A stretch of 64,000 nucleotides of DNA, from the NCBI GenBank assembly GCA_025529335.1, contig JAMYHX010000196.1:1-64000 (forward strand). Direction: 5' to 3'. A program made the position numbers and the translations under genes. Source of the DNA: Rhizopus sp. PT2906. Taxonomy: Eukaryota > Mucoromycota > Mucoromycetes > Mucorales > Rhizopodaceae. Below the pieces are notes generated by a model. The model was given only the letters and a program-made list of their open reading frames with translations. It made no database searches and was not told the origin of the DNA. Every line of letters begins with the position of its first letter. The stretch's first letter is position 1. Below are positions 44,719 to 54,474 of this stretch, piece after piece.

Positions 44719-45066
44719 ATGAACGATTCAACCAATAAAAACGTGAATACTGGTATATAAATATATAAATATACAAAAGAGTAGCATAGTTGACATATAT
44801 ATACGACAGAGCATTATCCAATCGGACAAGATGCTTGGAATCGTAGCAAGGAATCAAGAGAACATCCCGAACTTTATTCTACTGGCTATGGCACCGTAGA
44901 TCGTGAATGGTCTAATGAAGAAGAAGAGACAAAACCACAGAGCAAATCAACAAAGCAAAGAAAGAGACCTGAGAGATCTGAATCCAAAGAAGGCTTTGGG
45001 CATACTGTGCCTCATCAACCTTCACCAAGAACCATCAAAAGGGATTTGGATAATATTGGCGCATAA
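44719..45066 (+). CDS. Small hydrophilic protein of unknown function
   Basis: Two exons, 44719-44752 and 44810-45066, 96 aa, between SLD5 and the UspA gene. The intron has GTATAT and ACAG ends and keeps phase. Starts MNDSTNKNVNTEHYPIGQD, then a segment rich in Ser, Glu, Lys and Arg (EEEETKPQSKSTKQRKRPERSES), ending TIKRDLDNIGA. No signal peptide, helix or known domain; predicted disordered. Splicing and the open frame through the whole second exon make it a probable real gene, but I recognise no homologue. Confidence 0.6.
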
Positions 45067-45186
45067 AAAAAAAATAAAAACATGGCTTGATTTTTAAATA
45101 TCCGATAAAAATCATGCAACTCTTTTAAGCTTTCGTTTTTTTTTATTATTATTATTTTTCTTCTTATTCTCGCTTTCCCATAAACC

Positions 45187-45948
45187 ATGTCTGATACTTC
45201 TGGAACTGAAAACTTGCCTCCACTTACCAAAAAGGACACCTTGGTTCATCATGAAGAACATGATCGAGAACTAACTCGCGTAGTCATGGTCTGTCTTGAC
45301 CCTGTGTCAGCTCAAGTCACTTTTGACTGGGCATTAGATAACTTTATCGTACCGCAAAAGGATTTGGTAAGTTAAACATAGAGTGTGTATACATGCATAT
45401 ATCAATATGTAAAAGGTCGTACTGGTTCATGTTCGTCAGATTGATATACCCGTTGCACCTTATATCAATACAAGCAGTTATATGGATGATATGGCTGAAG
45501 AGAGAAGACAAGAAAGTCATAATCTATTAAGATATTATGCTACTGATCTGCATAAAAGAAAGGTAAAGTTTTTGCACACACACACACACACACATGGAAA
45601 CCATGTCCTTTTCTGACTTTTTCTTGGTCAGATTGCTTGCAAGGCTATATCGATGGTAGGAGATCCAAAATCCGAGTTGTTGCGAAAAAGTAAAGAGATA
45701 AAGGCAGATGTCGTCTTGATGGGTGCTAGAAAGATGGGTGCTATCAAGAGGTAAATTCAAGCGCAAAAAAAAAAAAAAAAAAAAAAAATACATATATATC
45801 AATAACAAATGTCATCAGAACCATATTGGGAAGTGTGAGTGATTATATCATACATAATGCGCCATGCACCGTTATCGTAACCAAATTGTTGGATGCAGAA
45901 CACAGTGAAGAACGTCGTAAATCGATCCAAACATTGACGTCTCAATAA
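45187..45948 (+). CDS. Universal stress protein (UspA) family
   Basis: Cytosolic nucleotide-binding stress protein. Exons 45187-45366, 45416-45562, 45632-45750, 45819-45948 (191 aa). One Usp domain from about residue 30: TRVVMVCLDPVSAQVTFDWALDNFI, then VVLVHVR, the acidic/hinge helix, and the ATP-binding signature MGARKMGAIKRTILGSVSDYIIHNAPCTVIVTK (G-x2-G-x9-G-S/T). Intron 3 holds a 25-bp A run and intron 2 a CA microsatellite. Ligand ATP is inferred from the signature. Confidence 0.92.
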
Positions 45949-46153
45949 AACCATTATTGTACCACTCTTTTATACATTTATAATGCAATTTTCCTCTTTT
46001 GGTGAGTTTCAACTTCAGGAGAATAATAACAGGGTCACTATGATGTCAGTGTTTCTTCCACAGACCTTTTTACATGATTTGATCCAACACTATCCTTTCT
46101 TCTTTTTCCCTTTATATATATATTTTTTTTCATTTACCAGATACCGCAAGATA

Positions 46154-47957
46154 ATGACAAATACAATAGACAACATGTCAACACAAGGTAACGTACCCAA
46201 CGTTTCATCATTTTTATTAAACAACAAGATAGATCACCCATCCATCATGATGCAAGACCATGCTGAAAAGAGACCTACGGTAGACAAGATGGCGAGTTCG
46301 GTGGACTTTCAAGATACAGACAAAGAAGGCAAACCGACAATCTACTTGTTTATCTTTGTCAATCCACTCTCGGGCGATCAAAAGGGAGGCGACTTGGTAG
46401 ACTTGCCTATTCAGCATTTCAGGCTGCGTCGATTTCCTCAAGTCCAAGTTGAGATCCATAATATCTTGAACGACAAAGATCGAAATCTCGGTATAGAAAA
46501 TATTCGATTGGTTCAATCGATGGTAGCCTATGGTAAAGTACCGCCTGTAGCTGAAGAAGCGACAAAGATGGATTCTAACACAGGTAATATATAAAGACCA
46601 TGTTCAAACTTTTTGAACCATGTGTTTACGTTTATCCTAGATGTCGGTCAACTCTCTCATGCGGCGCAATCAAGGCAAATTCATGTTTGGAGCGCAGGTG
46701 GAGATGGTACTGTGATGAGCGTTTTTGAGTTACTTGTTTCGCACAAGATTAATCTTGATCTGATATTTTTTTCATGTAAGTTGCTGTCATTTATCATCGG
46801 ATATGACGTTGACTCGTTTTGTGTAGGTATACCCTTTGGCACAGGTAACGACTTTAGTCAAGTGCTCGGCTGGGGCCGTACCATTCCGAAAAAGGACATT
46901 GTTGGCTACAAGTTGCATGCTCTTGAAGACTTGATCGCGGATCGACTCGAAAAATCAGAAGCGGCAAGACTAGATATATGGCAGGTCACAATGACCTCAT
47001 ACCCCTCTGGCTATGTACGTGAAGCAGGGCCCAAGGAACGACGTGACGGCCATGACGTCGCTGAAGTGAAGGCGTGCGATCAGGAACGAACCGAGATGGT
47101 GCGCAAGATGAGCAACTATATGTCTATCGGTGTTCAAGGCTACGTCGGTAATGGATTTGAGGCACATCGCGCAGGCAATCGGTTGGCAAATATGTTTGTT
47201 TATGCACAAGAGAGTTCCAAATGGGTGTTTTGGAGAAGATTTCCTGATGTGAATCAGTTCATTCAGTCTATCAATCAAGGAAATCAAGTCCTCCTGGACT
47301 GTCCGTTACCAGATGAAAAAAAAGACAAGAAAAAGTCAAGTCATGTGCCTGAGATGATGAATTGTCCGATTGATTTTGTAGTTCAAAATATACCACATAT
47401 ATGGTAATAGTGTAACTAAAAAACTAGAGCTACAATACTAAAAAAAACCACTTAGGGGACGTGAGGTTGATCTTTGGGGAGAGGCACAGTCTGGCTTAGA
47501 ATCAGTCGCCAACAGATCTGGTCCTACAGACCCTGCCAACTGGCTACCTCAGCGAGCCAATGATGGTCGTTTAGAAGTCTTGACCATTGAAAACATGGTA
47601 AGCTATTTGAAGAAATTAGCCAATATCCGCAGCCATGTATCTCGTATCGGTCAATTTGAGACACCCTTCGCCATTCACTTTAGACCACCCGAGGTGCATG
47701 AAAGCGAGCTTGCAAAAGTGAAAAAGACCAGCTGGACAAAGAAGGCTCAAGCGATGATCAAGGATAAAGCACGACACAAGTACGAAAAGAAAAATGTGAT
47801 ATGTATCATGTGTGATGGCGAGTTTTATGAAATCAAAGATCCCAAGACGATTGAGTTTAAGCTCTATGATCAGATCTGGACGCTGGGTCGTAACGAAGAA
47901 GAAAAACAGGGCCGATTGGTTAAGGATGAACTCGATACAAAGCAAGATCAACAGTAG
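46154..47957 (+). CDS. Diacylglycerol kinase-type lipid kinase
   Basis: Lipid kinase with the DAGK catalytic fold. Exons 46154-46583, 46641-46775, 46827-47403, 47456-47957 (547 aa). The catalytic domain begins YLFIFVNPLSGDQKGG (about residue 62), then the ATP loop WSAGGDGTVMSVFELL and IPFGTGNDFSQVLGWG, both diagnostic. The accessory domain has YMSIGVQGYVGNGFEAHR and WGREVDLWGEA. A basic C-terminal tail follows. There is no C1 or PH domain, unlike animal DGKs. The ATG at 46154 was chosen just after a probable 5'-UTR splice acceptor (TTTACCAG, 46140); an upstream in-frame ATG at 45983 adds non-conserved hydrophobic sequence. Confidence 0.85.
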
Positions 47958-48329
47958 AAAAGAAATATAGATAATGCATTTTTGTTATATTGTAGTTTAT
48001 AATTTAATAATACAATTTATACACACATAATATCTCATAACATCTTTTGCACGTGAATAATTAATTACATCCGTAGATTTCCTATCTGAAACAAGCAATG
48101 AACTTTTGGACTTAATCGGTATTAAGCACCTCCATGTTATTTGATCAGAGACTAGCGATTCAGAATAAAAGAGAAGGGCAAAGCAAAAAGTCAAGTAAAC
48201 GTCCTCTAAAAGCAACTAGGCCCAGTTTTAACTGGTCTCACTTATGGCATGCGCTTCAAGTGAGCCTTGGTTGTGACAGCAGATTTAGTCGAAATAGAAT
48301 TTGCCAGGTGTTGCTGCAGATCATCAGGC
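47958..48329. other. Intergenic
   Basis: 3' flank of the lipid kinase gene; stop-rich, with a weak plus-strand ORF at 48134-48367 of no known family. Confidence 0.35.
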
Positions 48330-48660
48330 AAGTTCTCCAGTCAAAGTGTCTAAGGCTTCAGCATTAATATCTTTAATGAAAGTCCAAGCTGAAATGCAGA
48401 TTCGACAAAGATAAGCAAAGAGACGTGATATCATCCCCCCCCCTATATGAGTAGCTTTTATTAGCGTGCACAGCCTTTGAGTACAGCTTATAACTTGGTG
48501 CTTTTTTTGCATCAAAGAATAATTCTATTACTGGACCCCAGAACTTTACAAGAAATAACATCTCAGACAATTGTATTTGAGAGGCTGCAGTAAATAAAAC
48601 TGGCTTATTTACAATTTGGTCAAAAGAAAACATTACAGGTATTAAACCAGTTAGTCACTG
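48330..48660 (-). pseudogene. Degenerate fragment of an unidentified multicopy-type gene
   Basis: Two overlapping minus frames read like coding sequence: TAASQIQLSEMLFLVKFWGPVIELFF in one, and CISAWTFIKDINAEALDTLTGEL in another, with a C9-type run (48436 region) and frame change between. The style (E-x-x-F-x-x-K-F-W-G-P) resembles repetitive gene families I have seen in Mucorales genomes, but I cannot name it. Not intact. Confidence 0.35.
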
Positions 48661-49650
48661 TTAATGCTTATACTGATTTTATGAGTACTACTTTTACTAT
48701 TCAGCGCCTCATGGGTACTCCTAGGCGGAATGTGTGATCATCATAGCATACTTGCGTAGGCGCAGAAACTAGCTCTGTGTGAAACGATCGATAGACTCTT
48801 CTTTATGGTTTTCTTTGTGTGGCTTGCACCGCTTGAAATCTGTAAATTGAGAAGGCGATGCTAGCTTTCAAGCGAACACTGCTAGACATAGTGACCATTA
48901 CGATCGTTAATGTGTTTTACCTTTGCTGTATTTATCTCTTGAGAAGTGACTACTAGTCACTATGGTGTATCATTATTCTCTATCATAAGAAGTACTTTTT
49001 AGAGCAACATGCTTTTTCTCTTCACCCCTAATAAAGGCCTATTATTTGGCTCGTCCAGCTTCGACTGTTTTATACAAGCAAATACAGCAGCAACAACATT
49101 CACGTAACAAGCCCATTTAATTGGCCAATAAAAATTGTTCAGGTTCTACACTCTCACATGCTCTATTAGATCAATATGCTTTTCACCTGCCACCGCTTCT
49201 CTTTCGTACCATCATCCATAAATTCCAAGAACATTGTTTGAACTTGTCCCACTCGGATTTAAAGAAATAAAAAGAATTGTTTAACCAATGTTTGTGAAAA
49301 GTGGTTAATTTATTTTTCCAAAAAGATGGTTAGAGTTTTCCAAATATCGGTAAAATGAGAATGGAAGCACTGTATTTTATTTAAAATACCTGCATATGGT
49401 AATGAATGGTTGCTATGCATTGTGCGCAGTAATGAGCTTGATCGCTGGAAGTTATTTCCCTTTTGAGGAAAAAAGTAACCCGGTCTCTCCGCTCTCACCC
49501 CCCTGGTTTGGCCGTTCCTTATTGCCCTTCATCATCCGTTCCTAAAGTTTTTTCCCCGCATTTTATTTTGAATACTTCTTTTTTTTATTTCTTTTTACTA
49601 ATAAACTCCCCACTCTTTTCCCTACTCTTTTCAGTATTAAAAGGAAAGCC
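48661..49650. other. Long intergenic region upstream of SDHB
   Basis: About 1 kb without a supportable gene on either strand. The last ~130 bp form a CT-rich SDHB leader. Confidence 0.45.
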
Positions 49651-50649
49651 ATGTCTATTGCTTTGCAAACCTTGAAGACTTCCATCAACAAGCGCTGGGT
49701 TCCTGTCGCTGCTGTAAGACACAAAACATAATGATTACCCTTTGACAACATTAACATGCATTTTAGCCTTTAGCTCGTTCTTTCAACACAAGCTCTTCCA
49801 ACATGATGGCTTCTGCTGATACCAAGCAGCCTAATTACAAGACTTTCGAAATTTACCGTTGGGTAAAAAAGAGAGAAAAAAATAAATGTAATTGCAACCC
49901 ATTAACCTTCGTTCACTAGAACCCTGACCAGCCCACTGAAAAGCCTGAGTTGAAGACTTACAAGGTTGATTTGAACTCTTGTGGCCCTATGATTTTGGAT
50001 GCCCTTATCAAAATCAAAAATGAGCAAGACTCTACCTTGACTTTCCGTCGTTCCTGTCGTGAAGGTATCTGTGGTTCTTGTGCTATGAACATCGAAGGTG
50101 GAAACACATTGGCTTGTATTTCCAAGATCGACCGTGATACATCAAAGACCACCAAGATTTACCCTCTTCCTCACAGTAAGCAATGTATGTTGTAGATATG
50201 ACTCTATCTAAACGATATGTTTTATAGTGAACATTGTAAAGGATTTAGTACCCGACTTGACTCACTTTTACAAACAATACAAGAGCATCGAACCTTATCT
50301 CAAGCAAAAGACACCTGTCACTGATGGAAAAGAAAACTTGCAATCTATTGAGGACAGAAAGAAGCTGGATGGTCTGTACGAATGTATTCTTTGTGCCTGT
50401 TGCTCCACTTCTTGTCCTTCTTACTGGTGGAACCAAGAAGAATACCTTGGTCCTGCCGTCTTGATGCAAGCTTATCGTTGGATGATTGACTCTCGTGACC
50501 AATTTGGTGCTGAGCGTCGTGAAAAGCTTCAAAACAAGATGTCTCTTTACCGTTGCCACACCATCATGAACTGTTCCAAGACTTGTCCCAAGGGATTGCA
50601 GCCTGGTACTGCTATCGCAAAGATCAAGTTGATGATGGCTACGGAGTAA
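49651..50649 (+). CDS. SDHB: Succinate dehydrogenase iron-sulfur subunit, mitochondrial
   Basis: Complex II iron-sulfur protein carrying electrons from FAD to ubiquinone. Four exons: 49651-49713, 49767-49862, 49920-50175, 50228-50649 (278 aa). Mitochondrial presequence MSIALQTLKTSINKRWVPV...LARSFNTSS. All three cluster motifs are intact: SCREGICGSCAMN...LAC for [2Fe-2S], CILCACCSTSCPSYWW for [4Fe-4S], and CHTIMNCSKTCPKGL for the remaining cluster ligands. Codon use is biased to preferred codons compared with neighbours, consistent with high expression. Confidence 0.97.
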
Positions 50650-50745
50650 TAAAGTGTAGAAAATGTATGCGTGTCAATATTATTTCTTTAAAGAGTATCT
50701 GGCACGCGTGTATACAAAAGAGTGTTTTATGAATAAAATTGTCCT

Positions 50746-53700
50746 TTATTGACATTTTGATCTAATAAATCCTAGCCATTGGAAATAGCTCATACCTGAG
50801 TTTGCTGTCTGTTGATTTGCTCCTGCATTTGTAGGCCCAGTAGGTTGACGATCTTCTAATAAGTGACTCAGGAACTTGCTACGTAGCATTGGATCGTCAT
50901 CTTCTCTAACAATGTAAATTGAAGGATAGTATGTGATTTGCCGTTTGGTTCTTAGCCAATGAATCATGTTGTTTAGTCTATCGGAAATAGGTGATTTTAT
51001 ATGTGGTAAAATAGCCACCTATACATGTATTATTAGCAAATGGTTTTTCAGTACACATGAATTTAATTTACCTGACCAGACTTCACTTCTTGTATAGTAG
51101 AAACGCCTAGCAAGTCTTTACATAGCTGAGGAACAGCTTGCTTTCCAATCCATATGAATATGTTTTGTCCATCTTCTAACAGGTAGCAGCCATGGGGTTC
51201 TAACTTTTCACTAGATAAATTGGCATTGGGTGGAAATACAAGTTTGCCTGTGTTTCCGTCTAAGGTTCCTGCCTATGTGGTTATTTAGTATTAGTTTTCT
51301 TTTCTTTTCTTTTCTTTTCTTTTCTTTTCTTTTCTGTTTTGTTTCTTACCAGCTGAGGCATGTTGTGAATGGAATAAAAGTTGGGGTGAACTAGACGTAA
51401 CCATGCGTCGATGGGAATGGTGCGTAACAGTATAGCAGACTGAGTACGCATATCAGGAGGAATAATGGTTGCATCATTGAACGCGTCCTAAAATGTATAT
51501 TAGTATTGCTAGAGTTGTAACAGTTACGCCACTTACAGATTTAAGCAATCCTAGCACAAGAAGTGGGAACAGGCTTAACTGACGACATAGCGTCAAATGA
51601 GATGGTGCGCCCTGAACGCCTAGAACTTCCTTTGTATAGGCTATACAAATGTCTATTGTCTGTTTTGACAAATGGTCTCTGGCATCACGTAGTTTACCAT
51701 TGGCTCCTTTATCAATAGCTAAATATACTCTCTGGTTAAATAACGCGTTATTTTATCAGGGTAACATTCTTTACCTTCATGACATAAAGTGCGGGCAAGA
51801 ACAACTTGGTCCACAGACAAGTACAGTTCGCTTATACTTTTTGCCACAGGAAGGCACAAATTCAACACACGAATACGACGTTCTCCATTGTACGTGGTAT
51901 AAAGCAACGCGGTCTGGAAATAGACATAAGATGACTGAATATCTTCTTCCATACTTAATTCGACACAGTAAGATTGATCACGAGGCACGTTGGGTAGTGC
52001 CATGATATCAGGTACACGGGTAGTAAAGTTGCCATAAAATGATTTACAAATGATACCTTCTGAGCAACGTGTACGCATGACAGCTTCTAATCCAATCTTT
52101 TCAGATAAAAGAGAAACCACTTCTTCCTTTAATCGAACACTTTCTGCCTGATTACCGGCTTGAAAACCAGGGTAAAAATGCGTCTGTCCACCGGTGAATC
52201 TGGGTATGACATCTACAAAACAGGGATGAGTATCTTTTGCTTTGGTTGGGTGTATGCATTATATTACTTAGAGTAGCTACATCCGCAAACTGATTGCCAA
52301 AGACAAACATATCCGCACACACTTGAGATTTGGTGCATTCTCCTGCAAAGATTTTGTAGAATGTACTGGAAGCGGTTGTCAAGGGGCTGTCTAAGACTGA
52401 CTTGGTGCTGTCGGCCTTGGGCTTGATCACGCCTTCTCCAATATTAGGCAAACTTGCTTGAAAGCAGATGATTTTGCCTCCTGTAGGTGACTACATGAAG
52501 CCGTTAAGTTATTTTCTCTCTCTCTCTTTTGCATTTACCAATAATTTACGCGCCGCTTGCAACGCTGATCCTAAGCAATTGGAAGGAGAGTGAGACTGGT
52601 TATGCATTGTTTTCATCTTGTCCAGCAACTGATATATAACGCCTCTAGCCTCTACAAGGTTGACAATCAAATCAGATGCCATGCGAGGCAAATAGACATC
52701 TTGTAGATCACCAACGACGAGCACTTCTGGTTCTGGCCCAAGCAATCGGTAAAACCCAATAGCATTATCTACTGTAATGAAAGCAACCAGAGCACGTCCG
52801 TCCTCATTGGGGATTTTGTCAAGAGACTCCTTAATAGCATCAGCAACAACGCTGACCATGCCTGTTTGTACAGCTTGAAAGCATACATCGATCACAAAGA
52901 CATAGGCTGGTGGTTGTGGTGGTCGGACGATGTAATCCGCTGGTGCAATAAAATCCACACATCCATAATTCAATTCAGGTCGACTATAGCGATCTACATG
53001 TTGCTGCTGTATGACATCCCAATCAAATTCCTGTGGTACTAAAGACACATATATTAGATTGATCCTTACAATCCCTCTTTCTTTTTTTTACCATCATTAT
53101 TCAAACCACACATATTACAGGTCCATTGTAAGGCACCGGCAGTAAAGCGAACAAAGGGGTTAATATATGTTTTACATCGAGAACATCGAGCTACGGTTGT
53201 ATCAGGAACAATAGGAACCTACACATATTTAGTTCACTCAACCCTTGACACGGCAACTTTACCTTTTCGGGTGAGCTCAAATAGGGTTCCAAGACGAGAG
53301 CTAAAGGAAGCTTTGACTTTTTGTGTAGTGCTCTTGTAGCAGGGAAAGCAGTGACAGTCGAGCGAATGAAGCGAGAATCAGCTTGAGATACTCCTGAATT
53401 GGTTACTGAAATCTAGAGATGAAACAAAAAGAGTTATTTATATATACACACAACGCGTATTTAGTGTTCTTGATGAGTTTACGTTGGAAGGCAGATTAGC
53501 AACAGGAGGTGGACGATGCAAATCTTCAATCAGTGGAGGCTGACCAATCAATGCCACATCTTCTCTTGCAACAGGTTGATTGGTGTTGTACATGGACATG
53601 TTTGCCATGCCTGTCATTACTTGATTATAACCCGCGTCGTAGCCTGTTGTATTTTGAGGTACTGGTGAATTATATATAGGATATGGCTGTTGTTGAACTG

Positions 53701-53902
53701 CTGGTTGCGCCAATGGTTGAACTGATGGTTGAACCAATGGTTGAACCAATGGTTGAGGTGCTTGAGGGATGGTCTGTGGATAAGCTACTCGGGGGTAATG
53801 TCTCTTTGCTTTTCGATTCGCATTTTCTGTAGCCTGTTGTGGCGATGGAGGCATAGGCTGCTGCTGCTGTGGACTAGGTGTAAAGTACGAATTGGGGTTC
53901 AT
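50746..53902 (-). CDS. SEC24: COPII coat cargo adaptor SEC24
   Basis: Cargo-binding subunit of the COPII inner coat at ER exit sites. Ten minus exons: 53902-53483, 53412-53263, 53218-53092, 53038-52539, 52490-52268, 52212-51775, 51718-51537, 51487-51350, 51272-51072, 51018-50746 (883 aa). Order: Pro/Gln-rich N-terminus (about 1-140), zinc finger PIVPDTTVARCSRCKTYINPFV...WTCNMCG, trunk (PPAYVFVIDVCFQAVQTGMV), beta-sandwich, helical domain and C-terminal gelsolin-like domain (YLLEDGQNIFIWIGK). Intron 8 contains a (TTTTC)n repeat. The ATG at 53902 (MNPNSYF) was preferred over an in-frame ATG at 53965 that adds a non-family hydrophobic leader. Confidence 0.96.
51297..51335. repeat. (TTTTC)n microsatellite in a SEC24 intron
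   Basis: About seven units of a pentanucleotide inside the intron between exons 8 and 9 (51273-51349). Confidence 0.85.
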
Positions 53903-53925
53903 TCTAGTCACAAAGTGGGAAAGAA

Positions 53926-54020
53926 GAAGGAGAGGACACACAAGAAAAAAATTCGAGTTCAGCATCTATTGCTGTTGTGTAACTATATTGAATGTGCATG
54001 AAGAGAGAGAATGATATTTA
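53926..54020. repeat. SEC24 upstream sequence that is repeated at about 59612
   Basis: From about 53926 the SEC24 5' flank (AGAGGACACACAAGAAAAAA..., CAGCATCTATTGCTGTTGTGTAA, GTGCATGAAGAGAGA...) resembles 59612-59760 in the same orientation over roughly 80-100 bp, with scattered mismatches (roughly four fifths identical by eye). Confidence 0.65.
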
Positions 54021-54474
54021 TCATCCTGACAGCAATATTGCTTTATGCTTCAAGTAGAAGTAAATATGTGTAATGTTGTCAAGAAACAAAAAAGAATTCA
54101 GATTATACACCAAATGTATTTATTCACTTTTTGATGTGAGCGAATATCACTTCATCTCAAAGGCTAAAATTGAAAAAATGAAAAGATCAGGCCCCAGCTT
54201 TTGCCTCTCATATTTTCCTAACAGCAATTCTGGTCAATCAAAGGCCATATCACTACTACTTTTATATTATCCAGACACTCGAAATACTATAGTACTTGAT
54301 TATTAACGTATATTATTACATTGCTACATTGGAAACTATTTATATTTTGGTAAATTGAAGATAGTTCGTGATGAGGTTTTTTTTGTAAAGAATTAAACAG
54401 TTAATACATCTTATTCGTAAACTTAAAAACTGATACAACTTACACTGTATGGACGTATGAGAGAGTCATGTCAG
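54021..54474. other. Downstream flank of the Fanzor gene (possible guide-RNA region)
   Basis: Non-coding 3' side of the minus-strand Fanzor. In TnpB-type systems the guide RNA is commonly encoded at this side. A perfect 7-bp stem (CGTATGA 54454-54460 with TCATACG 54475-54481) overlaps the stop codon. No sharp transposon end was recognised. Confidence 0.35.

Noticed and set aside
45763..45788. Poly(A) run as a retroposon tail
   Set aside because: It lies within an intron of the UspA gene with no polyadenylation signal or gene relic before it.
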